Positions 30,649-41,515 are shown, numbered from the stretch's first letter. The stretch: DNA of 64,000 nt from Fusarium oxysporum f. sp. lycopersici 4287 (GCF_000149955.1 NC_031000.1:1377163-1441162); one strand, 5' to 3'. Numbers and translations are program-made. The notes: generated from the letters alone by a model not told the origin.

Positions 30649-33600
30649 ATGGAATTCGCAGCCACCAAACCCCTGCCTAACTCAGTGGCTTCGCTCCACC
30701 ATCGTCACCACGCCGGTCCGGTACATTTGTCTTCCATCGCCGGATTCTCGGCCTCGGGTGGCCCGCGTCGCAACTCTGTCTCTGGCAGAGCCATGTCCGG
30801 CCGTGCCGTTTCGAACCCTCAACATGCCCAACAGTCCTTCGATTCCGGTCCCCAACTCTATCGCGACGTTCCTGAATTGCACGCTGTGCCTTCTCCCTCT
30901 CACAGCGCCTTAATGGACTCCACACACTTCGACGATTTTGCGTTTGCTTACCATGGTCTTCCTGACCAGTCTTCTCTAGTTTCCCTAGCAGATCACACCC
31001 ACACGTCACAATCTCCCACTGCGTTTCCCCAGCACCAGGCCATGTCTGGCCTTGCACATAGCGGTCTGCCGTTCGGCACCTTGCCTACGGGCAACCGCAG
31101 CCAGAGCATGGAAGGCTCCGAACTCCCCCCCCCCGATCGGACATCTCCCGCATCCAACGCCCTCGAAGACCCAACTACCGATGAGTTTGGTTTGGCTTCC
31201 CGTAACCGTGCGGATGGCACAGATCTAGGCGGCAAACATAAGGAGGATAAAGTCGATGCCACACCTGCGTGGAGTGAACTTAAGACAAAGGCTGGCAAGG
31301 AAAGAAAACGTCTCCCGCTCGCTTGCATGGCATGCCGCCGAAAGAAGATCCGTTGTTCAGGCGAGAAACCCGCCTGCAAGCACTGTCTACGCTCACGTAT
31401 CCTATGTGTCTACAAGGTTACAACTCGGAAGGCTGCGCCTCGGACAGGTTACATAGCTATGCTCGATAAGCCACTGAAGCGCATGGAAGAACGCATCATC
31501 AAGGTCATACCCAAGTCGGATCAGGAAGTCGCATCATCTGTAACTCGCGCCGTGGTCAAACCGGTGATACCAGGAACTGTACCTTCCAGTAAGCCAACCA
31601 AGAAGCGCGGCGCCGAGGAAGTATTCGGGCCTGATCTGGATGCTTGGGCGAAGGCGCCTTCGAAGCCAAAGATTGAGGGCGATGATAGGCCCAGCTGCTT
31701 GCAAGTCCAGGAAGCGGAGGAGAATATGTTGCAACATGAAGGCGCCGAAGCACTCCCCTCCAAGGAGATACAGGAGCATCTCGCAGAGGTGTTTTTCGAT
31801 AACATCTATGGTCAATCTTACCATCTTCTACACAAACCAAGCTATATGCGAAAGCTAAAGTGAGTTCTTTTTTGGTTGAATCTCACGTATCCTGCTAACT
31901 GTCAACAGAAATGGTACACTACCTCCGGTGCTTGTTCTCACAGTGTGCGCTGTAGCTGCTCGTTTTACCTCAAACCCCTTAGTGAGTTCTTCAGGGCCTG
32001 AACTCTTACGCGGTGAAGAATGGGCATCACACGCTCAAGATATTTGCACCAGACGATACGAATGGCCAAACCTCACCATCTTGACCTGTCTTCTCATTTT
32101 GGGCCTTCATGAATTTGGAACGTGCCAGAGCGGCCGTAGCTGGGCCCTGGGTGGACATGCTATTCGAATGGCTTTCGCTCTCCAGTTACATAAAGACTTG
32201 GAATACGATCCCTCGGGCCGTCATAGCACCAAAACGCAGCTCAGCTTCATTGATCGAGAGATTCGGCGACGCATAATGTGGGCCTGCTTTCTCATGGATC
32301 GCTTCAACTCTTCTGGGACAGATCGACCCATGTTCATCAGGGAGGATACAATTCAGATTCCTCTGCCGGTAAAGGAAAAGTACTTCCAATTCGACCTGCC
32401 TGCGCCCACCGAGATGTTGGACGGTCAAGTACCTCATCCGGTGTCGCCCAACGACGGACAAATCGCTGATGCACGAGAGAACATGGGAGTTGCGGCCTTC
32501 CTTATTCGAGCCATTGCCTTATGGGGACGGATCATCACCTACCTGAGCCAAGGGGGTAAGGATCTAGACCCCAATCCAATGTGGGAAGACGAGTCTCACT
32601 ACGTGAAGCATCTCAATGATGTTGTAAACCTTGAAGCTAGTCTGCCCTTGTCACTCAAGTACTCTGCAGAGAACCTCGAGGTCCACAAGACAGAGAACAC
32701 GGCAAGTCAGTTTCTTTTCATGCACATCTGCCTGCAGCATAACATTCTCTTTGTGAGTCGAGCTGCTATGTCAGCACGAAAGCAACGTGGTGTACATGAC
32801 GATTTCTTCTCTGAAGCAAGCAAGAGGACCTTCGACGCTGCGAACCGAATATCCGAGCTTCTTCGTGAGGCTGAACAGTTGCGATGCTTTGTTTCGGCCC
32901 CGTTTGCTGGATACTGCGCCTTTTCCTCGACAACAGTTCACATCTTGGGTATTATCTCTCGCAATCCCTCCATGAAGCTAGCAGCCCAGGCCAATTTGAC
33001 CACCAATGTCAAGTATCTTCACAAAATGAAGAAGTATTGGGGCATGTTCCACTGGATGGTGGAGAACGTTCACACTCAGTATCGAAATGCCTTGGACGCT
33101 ATGAGAGCTGGTGCGAATGTCCAAGAACGAGCCACACAGTCATCTTTCCTTCAATACGGAGACTGGTTTAACTGTTACCCTCACGGTCTTTCTGACGCTG
33201 AGTTCATGGACCCTGCCACTCTCAAACGAAAGGATTCAGGAGCAGACGGCGTCCTCGAAGCGAAGTCCGAACTGCAATCAGTGGAGGAATACTTCTCCAC
33301 GCTTCCAACACCACGAAGTGCCGAGAATAAGGATACTATCCGCGCAGCAGCGCCGAAACGAAAGCAAAGCGCCAAGAAACAGACTGGCATGCCAGCACAA
33401 CCTGGCCAGCATCTCGATTCGTTGCAGAGTACAGACGCAGACGCAGTCTCCCAGGAACGCAAGTTCTCGGGTGGTTTGGGATTGCAAACTACCGGTGCAG
33501 CAGACTTCAACCCTCTCGCAGCATCAAACCCGCAGAACCCGGCTTTCAGCACCACCATGCCACCTACGAGCCCGGCCAACATGACTGCATTTGCTCACCA

Positions 33601-34060
33601 CGCATACACGCCCACCTTTTTCCCACCCGAGTTGCTCGCAATGAACTTTGGGCAGGGCTCGAATGGAAATATCGACCCGCTTGATCGTCAGCTTGTCTAT
33701 GGCGGATACTCAATGGATGCTAGTACCGGCCTGGGCGATGGCCAGGATATGACGAGCGGCCTGGATTGGGATACTGTCGCTTCAGGCGCTCAGCCGGATG
33801 GAGGCTTGCAAGGTCGGCGGTCGAATGTCAAGGCAGGCATGCATGGGCAAAGTGCAGGTATGGCTGATGGGGCAGGACTAAGCGGACTGGAAGCATCATC
33901 TGCATGGTTCATGCCATTCAACATGGAGCCTCCAGATATAGGTCAAGATCCCGGCTTCAACATGGGCGGAATTGATCCGTTCGCGGGAGTGTTTGGCGGA
34001 GGAGGCAGTGGTTTGGCAACGCCGAATGCACTGGGTGGGCTACAGCAACAGGGTCCTTAG
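30649..34060 (+). CDS. Zn(II)2Cys6 transcription factor with fungal_trans domain (FTF-like candidate)
   Basis: Exon 1 (30649-31859) and exon 2 (31909-34060), joined by a 49-nt intron (GTGAGT ... CAACAG), give about 1,120 residues with no stops. The six-cysteine cluster is CMACRRKKIRC followed by CKHC and RSRILC (C2-C6-C6-C2-C6 spacing, about residues 225-252). A coiled-coil-like MEERIIKVI segment lies after it. The fungal-specific regulatory domain runs from about residue 390 to 650 (HLLHKPSYM, LTVCAVAARFT, WALGGHAIRMAFALQLHKDL, RRRIMWACFLMDRF). The tail is Gly/Met/Pro-rich and may activate transcription. From memory the sequence resembles the Fusarium FTF1/FTF2 regulators, whose copies are expanded on accessory chromosomes and influence virulence, but I could not check this. 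It is the largest intact host gene here. Confidence 0.88.
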
Positions 34061-34711
34061 GAGGGACTGTCGGAGTGGTTAGCCCGGGTAACACCATGTT
34101 CTCGGAGGTCTTCACGGCTTCACAAGTTCACCGGCCAGAGATACTGATATTTGTGTGGTTCAGTGCAGTGATCTTCAGGCTATAGCCAGAAGACATGGCT
34201 GAGCCAGGAATTATATCTCACGAGGGCCACGGGCCATAGAGCGAGGCCCCTTTATTCTTGTTTTGTTATTTCTACTTTTGATTTGGGAGAACTGGGCCAG
34301 AGTTCAGGTTGGATATTGGCGAAGAGGCATATGGAAGTTTGTCAGGCGAACATTGTTGGGAATGCCATCTTACCACTGGGAAGGAAAATTGTGTTTTCAG
34401 CACTTGAGAGGCCTCATACCCGTCGCGCTCGTGTAGAGATGAGCTGACATTCGTTTGCCAAGAGACGAGATAATTCACATCAAGAAGTCAAGCTTCTCTT
34501 GAACCTAGATTAAAATAAATGCACCTTTGCTTTTGTGATGTACCTGATCCTTCTATAAAGAAACCCTACCTAGATATACAACATGGAACGCCTGGTTTTT
34601 TGCTACGCTAGCGCAGTGGTATCTCGCTCAAAATGTCCCCAAAGATGTCCTTCTATTCCAGGGCTTTGAGCTCTAAAGACAGCCTTGACTTCGGCGATTG
34701 GTCGGCTGTAG
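34061..34711. other. Transcription factor 3' flank and Copia remnant edge
   Basis: Holds the 3' untranslated part of the transcription factor gene. From about 34560 the opposite-strand Copia internal region begins to be recognisable only weakly. No other gene. Confidence 0.4.
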
Positions 34712-35922
34712 TCATTGGTCTAGTTCTTCCTCTTTGGTTGGTTGTGACGGGATCTTGGGCCTCTTTCTCGTGAGGGCCTTCACCTGGGTCTGTAAGTCAA
34801 GGTCTTTCTCGAGGGCTTCCTTCACCTTCTTCTGTAGTCTTTCTTGAGGCCTGAACCCCTTCCAAACTAGGTTCGGATAAACATAGAAACATTTCTCAAG
34901 AGCATGGGGTAGACCGCACGCCGGGCATTTTTCCTGACCATCAGGAGACCTCTGACGCTTCGTCTGTCTCCCTCCCTTCTTCGTAGAACGGTACTGGCCT
35001 TTAATGATGTGGGCGTCCACTTCCTCATCCTGAGGGTCCTCCCCAGCAGAGCTCGCAGAGAATACACCACGGGCATTCAACTCCTGGTGCTACCTTGGCT
35101 GTTAGCAGCCTCTGCATTTTGGAGCTTGTTCCGGAAGGCGCTCGCTAGATCTCGATAGATTAGAGCTTCATCTTGGATAAGGCTTTGTTGGCTTATTTCG
35201 TATGCAGCCGTCCAGGCCGGCAGGGTATTTGATGAGAAATTGAAGAAATCGTAGGCCCACGAGCTGCAATAAAGGGTCTCTGGGACTTTTCGTTGCTGCC
35301 CTTTGGGCAGGGCTTCTTCCCATTTGTCTAGCCACTGGATGGCTTGGCTAGTTGTCTTTGGAACTGTCTTCAGCAGGGTCAGATATCTGTTTCGAGCATC
35401 TCTTGCTTCATCTGCTTCTGATCTTCCGCACCGGGCACGGAGGTAGTGGTGCCATTCGTATATTGACTCATGTGGCTGGCAGCACGTCCAGATGAAGCTT
35501 GGGGAGACTGTTCGTAAGACCCAGTCTTTGAGGGTGTCAAGGGCCTGCTTTTCGTCCTTGAAGATCCTTTCTTCTAACTGATAAAAGTCTAGGTCCTGCT
35601 GAAAAGTCTTCTGGCCTTGCTCAGTTAGGTCAGACACAACCCACGTCCCGTTGGCAGTTTCTCGGATATCGTCTTGGGTGCTTTCTTGAGACTCTTGAGT
35701 CTCAGATCGTATTGTCCGTTGGGCTTGGGCAGTCTTCGTGTATTTGCGTTTCCTAATGTCTGGAAGGGCTGGTTTGTCTCTTAGGAAAGTCTTCCGTTTG
35801 AGGTATTGTTGAAGGTCAAGACGTTCAGCCTGAATGCGGAATGCATGCTCCCAATCAAGGAAATCCCCAGGCTTGGATAGGGTGGCTGCGAGGCCTTCCT
35901 TTCGAGGACTGAACAGTGCCAT
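34712..35922 (-). pseudogene. Copia gag with zinc knuckle, 5' part of element only
   Basis: Minus strand, just inside the LTR at 35983-36217. Gag starts MALFSPRKEGLAATLSK and includes DFLDWEHAFRIQAERL and a long helical, charged body to about 35085. A frame change there leads into LNARGVFSASS and a CCHC knuckle, CPACGLPHALEKC, followed by YVYPNLV. The frame ends at 34712 with no protease, integrase or reverse transcriptase, so the element is truncated on its 3' side next to the transcription factor gene. Confidence 0.75.
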
Positions 35923-35982
35923 TAAGAAAGAGGGTTTTTTAAAGATATTAAATAAAAGGTCTGAGGCAAAGAGACTCTTAAT

Positions 35983-36217
35983 TGTCAAATATTGGGGTGA
36001 ATTGTGTGCTATTCGTCTTCTTGTGTGTGTAATTGCTGTGTACCGCTTGCTGCTTGAGGTTTAAAGCAAGCTCTATATGTCTTTTCTGTGCTATATGGAA
36101 TCAACTGGAAGCTGCTTGCTAAGCCTGTGGCAATAGGTGGCAAGAGTCATCTTTGATGACAATATTTATCAGCCTTTCATGCTACTTCCATAAGCTTCCT
36201 TTTGACACTATTTAACA
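35983..36217 (-). repeat. Copia 5' LTR (family L3)
   Basis: On the minus strand, TGTTAAATAGTGTCAAAAGG to CAATATTTGACA, followed at once by the leader of the gag above. Inverted match of the solo LTR at 27352-27596. Confidence 0.75.
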
Positions 36218-36222
36218 CAAAG

Positions 36223-36416
36223 TGTCGCACGGTAGGCATGATCGTTACGACCACAGGAAACAACTGCGTTAGTAATCTAGCTGTATGCTTTAAGTAACTC
36301 CGCGGAATGGAATACCCTGCACGAAAAAGAACTCAAGACAACAATTAATGAACTTACTACTGCTGCTCACTATTAATGACCCCACCTTCTATCTTTTAAG
36401 CACATTACGCGCGATA
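36223..36416 (+). repeat. LTR (family L2), degenerate
   Basis: TGTCGCACGG to GCGCGATA, sharing GTTAGTAATCTAGCTGTATGC and several later blocks with the LTR at 12056-12209 but carrying about 40 extra bases near its start. It lies 5 bases from the L3 LTR. No flanking duplication was found. Confidence 0.65.
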
Positions 36417-36458
36417 GATAACTGCCGAAATGAAATATTATATTAAAGTTTAACTTTA

Positions 36459-38318
36459 ACGTGAATTACTAGTATGTGAGCCAGACAAGTATGTGAGCCA
36501 AAAATCCCTCATCCTACATCATCACTACCTAATCAAATAATTCTCAACCACCCAGTATGTCACAACCCAATAAAGAAGGTAGAATCCTTCTTGCACTTCA
36601 GGCCCTTCAAAATAACCCAAAATTAAGCATCCGACGCGCTGCAAATATATATAACGTCAATCGCAGTACATTACGTCGCCGCCAGAATGGCGCTCAATCC
36701 CGACGCGACTGGACACCAGGATCACGAAAGCTATCTAATCTAGAAGAAAAGACTTTAGTTCGCTTTATTATAAAGCTAGATTCCCAAGGGTTTCCCCCAA
36801 AACTGTCTTTTGTTGAAGCAATGGCTAATTGTCTCCTCGCTGACCGCAACGCGTCACCTGTCGGCATGCACTGGGTTAACAATTTTATCAAGCGACAACC
36901 AGAGCTTAAGATGCGTTTCTTTCGGAGATATGATTACCAGAGAGCCAAATGTGAAGATCCGACTATTATTCGAAATTGGTTTAGGCTTGTAGAGAACACA
37001 ATCGCGAAATACGGTATCCAATCACATGATATTTGGAATTTTGATGAGACTGGCTTTATGATGGGCATGATTTCAAGCGGAATGGTCGTCACAGGTTCAG
37101 AAAGGCTTGGAAGACCGAGATCAGTTCAGCCTGGAAACCGTGAATGGATTACAGTCATTCAGGCGATTAATGCGGAAGGCCAGGCGATTGAGCCGTTTAT
37201 CATTGGCGCGGGCCAAAATCACCTCGCTAACTGGCATGAAGAACCTACCCTCCCGTGCGATTGGGTTATTGCAATGAGCCAAAATGGCTGGACAAATAAC
37301 GACCTGGGTCTTGAGTGGCTAAAGCACTTTGACCGACGCACAGCTGATCGATCAGTTGGTTCCTATCGTCTTCTGATCCTTGATGGCCACGAAAGCCACC
37401 ACTCTGTCGAATTTGAGAGATTTTGCGAGGCAAATAAGATTATTACGCTCTGTATGCCGGCTCATTCGTCTCATCTACTCCAGCCTCTCGATATTGGGTG
37501 CTTTGGGCCGCTTAAAAAGGCATATGGTCGAGAAATTGAGGATCTGATCAGAAGGTCTGTACATCACATTTCGAAGACCGAGTTCTTTCCTGCCTTTGCC
37601 GCCGCCTTTCAAGCCACTATGACCGAAAAGAATATCAGAGGGGCTTTTAGAGGGGCTGGCCTTGTTCCTTTTGACCCTGAAAGTGTGATCTCAAAGCTTG
37701 ATGTTCAGCTACGGACTCCAACACCTCCCGTGGAGGAGGCCAGCCAGGCTCAGCCTTGGACTTCAAAGACACCAAAGACAGTTCTCGAGGCCGAATCTCA
37801 GTCTGAATACCTCTATAGGCGAATCAGAAGGCATCAAAGTAGCTCCCCAGAGTCAATACTAGGAGCTCTGAAGTCGCTTGCAAAGGGAACAAAGGCAATA
37901 ATGCATGAGAATGCCTTATTGAGGGCCGAGCTTAGAGAAGTTCGAGAGGCAAATGAGATACTAAGCCGGCGCCGAAGGGCAAAAAGAATCCGACTACAGA
38001 AAGGAGGAATGATGACTGTAGGAGAAGCAAGAGATTTAATTGATCAGATGGATGTTGATATGCAGGTAGTGGCCGAATCGTCGAGGAGTGGTGGTCAAGG
38101 AAGGTCGGCGCGACCGGGGGTTCGGCGCTGTGGTATATGCGGCAAGACGGGACATATTGCAAGAACATGTCAGGAGGATATTGAGGTATCTGGAGTAGAG
38201 GATAGTAAGTAATTTTAATTGATTAGCTAGCTTGTGGTGTTTTTGTTGTAATATTTAGTTTGAAGGCTAAGAAAAGTGGCTCACATACTTTTCTGGCTCA
38301 CATACTAGTGATTCACGT
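36459..38318 (+). mobile_element. Fot/pogo-type transposon B, intact, 1,860 bp
   Basis: TA target duplication (36457-36458 and 38319-38320). The 42-bp terminal repeats have the same layout as element A, but with the 12-mer GTATGTGAGCCA in both positions: ACGTG, 8 bases, 12-mer, GACAA (GAAAA at the right end), 12-mer. The total length, the 98 bases before the CDS and the 106 after it equal those of element A. Confidence 0.9.
36557..38212 (+). CDS. Pogo-type (Fot-like) transposase B
   Basis: Intact 551-residue paralogue of transposase A, collinear without any net insertion or deletion. Helix-turn-helix PKLSIRRAANIYNVNRSTL, DDE core IWNFDETGF, LLILDGHESHH and LQPLDIGCFGPLK, and CCHC knuckle CGICGKTGHIARTC are all present. 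The stretch RRYDYQRAKCEDPTIIRNWF is identical in both proteins, whereas the second DNA-binding half before it (residues about 70-115) differs at many positions. This parallels the change in the 12-mers of the terminal repeats. Probably active or recently active. Confidence 0.92.
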   Translation: MSQPNKEGRILLALQALQNNPKLSIRRAANIYNVNRSTLRRRQNGAQSRRDWTPGSRKLSNLEEKTLVRFIIKLDSQGFPPKLSFVEAMANCLLADRNASPVGMHWVNNFIKRQPELKMRFFRRYDYQRAKCEDPTIIRNWFRLVENTIAKYGIQSHDIWNFDETGFMMGMISSGMVVTGSERLGRPRSVQPGNREWITVIQAINAEGQAIEPFIIGAGQNHLANWHEEPTLPCDWVIAMSQNGWTNNDLGLEWLKHFDRRTADRSVGSYRLLILDGHESHHSVEFERFCEANKIITLCMPAHSSHLLQPLDIGCFGPLKKAYGREIEDLIRRSVHHISKTEFFPAFAAAFQATMTEKNIRGAFRGAGLVPFDPESVISKLDVQLRTPTPPVEEASQAQPWTSKTPKTVLEAESQSEYLYRRIRRHQSSSPESILGALKSLAKGTKAIMHENALLRAELREVREANEILSRRRRAKRIRLQKGGMMTVGEARDLIDQMDVDMQVVAESSRSGGQGRSARPGVRRCGICGKTGHIARTCQEDIEVSGVEDSK

Positions 38319-38320
38319 TA

Positions 38321-38656
38321 TTTTAAACTTAAATTGGACTTTTGAAAAAAATTTAAAAACCGGATTTAAGGTAGAAATAAGAGTAGTAGGCATGCTTGTC
38401 CAGTCGGCATGCTTATCAAACACCTTATCTATAATATTAATCTAATACCTATTCTTAATGCTTATTGATTTACTCTACCTTAAGAAAGACCACTCACACT
38501 TAGGTTTATATAGATAGAAGATTGTGTGTATAGAGCATGCTAGAGATATCCCTATTCGCCGATGAGTGTTTGCCTTTATATAGGAGAAGACTATCTAAGA
38601 TCTATTGGTTTTGCGATTACGAATCATATAATATTCCATGCTCGGATTAATTCAAG
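38321..38656. other. AT-rich spacer
   Basis: No gene. Contains a short repeated GGCATGCTT word pair (about 38389-38413). Confidence 0.35.
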
Positions 38657-39442
38657 TTGTTGTTAATGAAGATGTGTAGTGGCAGGTCGGAAGCAACTCA
38701 AAAGAGTACCTACCTTAAGCAAGACAAATTCCAGCCGATGAACCCTGGAGAACCACCTGCGAGATATGGGTTAGTCACTGACGCGACTGGAAAGAAGTAT
38801 CTCATGGTGACTATATATCACGCGTTGTATAATGTTGAGTCTTGGAACCTAGTACAGGAGCATTTTTCCAAGATATACATCGATTAAGAGCCACCTGAGC
38901 ACTATGCAAGCTTTAACCGAGTTATCAAGACCATCTTTAACACGGACAGCTTAGTAGCACACGGTTTCTAGCAGAACTACTTCTCCAAAATAACTTCAAA
39001 TAAGTGCAATAGCTTTCCTACCTATCCGTTTGGCGAAAGGGATATCAGTGCCGACACAATGATATATAGTGACCCCTTTAGTATTTCGGACGAAGTTGAA
39101 GCCAGGCCCGACGTGACAATTGCGTCTGTGGTTCGAGCTGCATGGACATTTGTCGTACATCAATACACTGGAACAGATGGCGTCGCCGTTGGTGCCCCAC
39201 TCGCTGGCCGCAACATGGCTGTTTCAAATATCGACAAGATCGTCGGCCCTATCGTAGCTACGGTTCCAATTCGCGTGCGTGTTCCTTCAGGTAAGAACTC
39301 CGCGACCATTTCGGCATTCTTGAGGGGCGTGCAAGATGCAGCAGCCGCTGTGATTCCGTTCGAACAAACCGGCCTACAACACATGCAAAATTCGGTATGG
39401 AAGCTCAATAGGCCTGCAGTTTCCAGACGCTACTTGTGGTAA
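38657..39442 (+). pseudogene. NRPS condensation domain relic
   Basis: One reading frame carries the C-terminal half of a nonribosomal peptide synthetase condensation domain. It includes RYGLVTDATGKKYLMVTIYH, the altered catalytic region YHALYN (HHxxxD expected), FPTYPFGERDISADT, VVRAAWTFVVHQYTGTDGV, GAPLAGRN, IVGPIVATVPIRVRV and VIPFEQTGLQHMQN. Two in-frame stops occur: TAA at 38885-38887 where CAA is likely, and TAG near 38969 where TGG is likely. Both are RIP-type changes. No adenylation or carrier domain adjoins. It marks a lost NRPS gene. Confidence 0.8.
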
Positions 39443-39650
39443 ATGCTGCGAAGGAGAGTCGAGGGAATAGTCTGCAAGGTACATATAGCTTAGGGAAGTG
39501 GCTATAGATATTTGAGACTAGAGAATTTATCTCATATACTGTCATAATTAATTGCAACCTTTGATTATCAGGCACCGTCTAACCATAAATGATATAATTA
39601 TTGATTGCTAGGGAGTGTAGTTGATGGAGATTAACCTTTATATGATTGCA
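39443..39650. other. Spacer between NRPS and ankyrin relics
   Basis: AT-rich, no gene seen. Confidence 0.35.
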
Positions 39651-39752
39651 GCAGCTTGACGACGGCCTCGTGCCCACTCTCGGCAGCATACGACAGCGGC
39701 GTCTGGCCATTCCCGGCCTTTGACTCGATATTGACTCCCTCCTCGAGACCAT
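39651..39752 (-). pseudogene. Ankyrin-repeat fragment
   Basis: One minus-strand repeat unit reads GVNIESKAGNGQTPLSYAAE then SGHEAVVKLLQ, ending in a stop soon after. It is a textbook ankyrin repeat (G.TPL..AA..GHE.VVKLL) and was probably the last repeat of a larger protein, whose upstream part is absent. Confidence 0.7.
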
Positions 39753-39795
39753 ATGTATTGTGCAAGTAGAAAGACAAAGTAAAAAGAACCGCTCG

Positions 39796-41018
39796 CTATT
39801 TCGATACTGATTCTATCAGTTCATTCTGGCTCCCATCCATGCTGACCATCAGGTTGCTATTTTGGACAAACTCCTTTTGCCCAGCACCGACACTCGAATG
39901 AGCATTAGACTCCTCGTCTCCTTCGCCGCCAGGTATTCGTGGGTGATCATGGCCTGCAGTGGCACGACTTATGGAAGATTTGACGCGGAGAGTTAAGGGT
40001 TTGAAGAATGGCAAGCAGGAGCAAGAAATGGCAGACGTCAACTCGCCGAGAGACCAGAGCGCAGGGCTGACGTTCCACCACGTCATGTCGGCGTCCATCT
40101 CGAGCCATCGCATCCGCGCGATGGAAATTCCCACAGTCCTGTGTGTTTTCCGTTAGTGATATCCGCTGATGGGATTTCTTTATTATTGCCCAACTCACAG
40201 GAATCCGAGGCTAAAAACGAACAATAAGTAAGCTTTCTGTCGGCGCGGCAACTGGAGTCGCCACAAAACCGGAATTGGCAGCGTCAGAATGAACAGGTCG
40301 CCGATGGAGTTGAAAACGCCGTTAAACCACCACATTACGGTTATGTGCGGGACGCACTTCGCATCAACTTTTGGGTCCCAGACGCCGGCAAGAGGAACGC
40401 ACATAACCAAGACAAGGATACAGACGCCGCCGGCCCAGAGTACAATCAGTACCATTGCTCCGATGCAGTAGCGCCGCAGCTTGGAGGCGGATAGGAGCCT
40501 GTGGTAGTTGAATAGAAATGACATCTTGATGAAGAATAGTGATAGCATGTAGAAAAGAACGGACACCCAAAAACACTGGGTTCGAGGTCAGATGCGACTT
40601 TGCTTGGAGGAACTTGACCTGCGCTTACCCTTAGATAAAGAACCAGATTTTCATCAGAAACTGTGGAAATATGTCTTCCGAGACCAAATCGAGTCACTGA
40701 TGCTGGTTAGCTGTTATTATCTGATGATTGAGTCGTCATGGGACAAACTTGATGTTACTGCAGTACCACAACCTATCATGGCCAACTTCCATGAATTGTT
40801 AGTACTAGCACTCTTATTCCCGTCGACAAGTTCCGTCAACCTACCAAAGACGCGATAGCGGCCATATCATCTAGCCTAAACTGCTTCACCATGGCTCGGC
40901 TCACGACCCGCAGCACCACCATGAGCATCGACGTGGCCATGAGAAAAACAGCGATGCCAATGACGATGGACACCCTGGAATCGTTGGTGTCCCGAAGGAC
41001 CGACTCGTCGCCGGCCAT
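39796..41018 (-). CDS. Seven-helix membrane protein, fungal rhodopsin-like/PTH11-related receptor 1
   Basis: Minus strand from MAGDESVLRDTNDSRVSIVI at 41018. Exon 1 holds helix 1 and the VVLRVVSRAMVKQFRLDD motif. Later exons give TRFGLGRHISTVSDENLVLY, the long FYMLSLFFIKMSFLFNYHRL helix, AGGVCILVLVMCVPLAGVWD, a membrane segment ending WWFNGVFNSIGDLFILTLP, then RRQKAYLLFVFSLGFL and WWNVSPALWSLGELTSAIS, with a polar cytoplasmic tail to 39796. A phase-consistent intron (GTGAGT ... ACAG) joins SLGFL to TVGISIARM. The join between exon 1 and the FGLGRH exon is not resolved. The order of motifs matches the fungal rhodopsin-like (PF20684-type) family, which includes PTH11-like surface sensors. It appears intact. 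Confidence 0.75.
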
Positions 41019-41404
41019 GAGGTTTCAGTGTCGTGACGTGGACGCGACAGATCGCCAGAAGATACGTGCTGATGCGGGAGGATGATCCGGGGAAGACGGA
41101 AAGGGAACTTGGAAGCACAAAAATCGGGGCCAAGGGGATCTGGGGGAAGCCAGGGAATTTACCCGAGCTGTCGGAGCCTCAACTGAGACAGTAAGCCCCC
41201 TTTGAAACTCAAATTGGGGCTGATGAGTTCGTGATGGGTTGATTGGAACGCTGAGACATGGCCCCCGGTCTAGCCATTCGCTAGTAAACGCCACATTCTT
41301 CCCATTGCCTGAGCGGGACGGTGCGAGCAACAATCAAATTTGGGATGGAGATAGGAAGACCAGGGCCGAGTGAGGAGAATTGAACATATTGACACAACAC
41401 GGCC
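41019..41404. other. Presumed promoter of receptor 1
   Basis: No other gene; divergent from nothing recognisable. Confidence 0.35.
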
Positions 41405-41515
41405 TCATTTTGACAGACCATGCTTCAGCTGCTGAAGACAGGATGCTGAACACTTGGAGAAGTCGGTAGTGATGCAATTTCTTGTACACGTACGTACGTA
41501 CGTACGTACGTACTG
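41405..41515. repeat. LINE 3'-region fragment and (ACGT)n microsatellite
   Basis: 41421-41466 repeats, with few changes, the LINE downstream sequence at 3773-3820 (CTTCAGC.GC.GAAGA ... CTGAACACTTGGAGAA). It is followed by a pure (ACGT)n run at about 41484-41513. A shorter CGTACGTACGT run is at about 60936-60946 near another CAGCACTTGGA word. Confidence 0.5.

Noticed and set aside
30993..31379. Minus-strand open frames inside the transcription factor gene
   Set aside because: They mirror the real coding frame and lack any domain.
34605..34640. TAGCGCAGTGG as a tRNA or SINE A box
   Set aside because: No B box (GGTTCGA-type) or cloverleaf pairing follows at the right distance.
35978..36421. 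Full-length Copia element between the two adjacent LTRs
   Set aside because: The L3 and L2 LTRs belong to different families and are only 5 bases apart, so they are neighbours and not a pair.
41484..41513. (ACGT)n run as a regulatory array
   Set aside because: It is a pure simple repeat, most likely a microsatellite.
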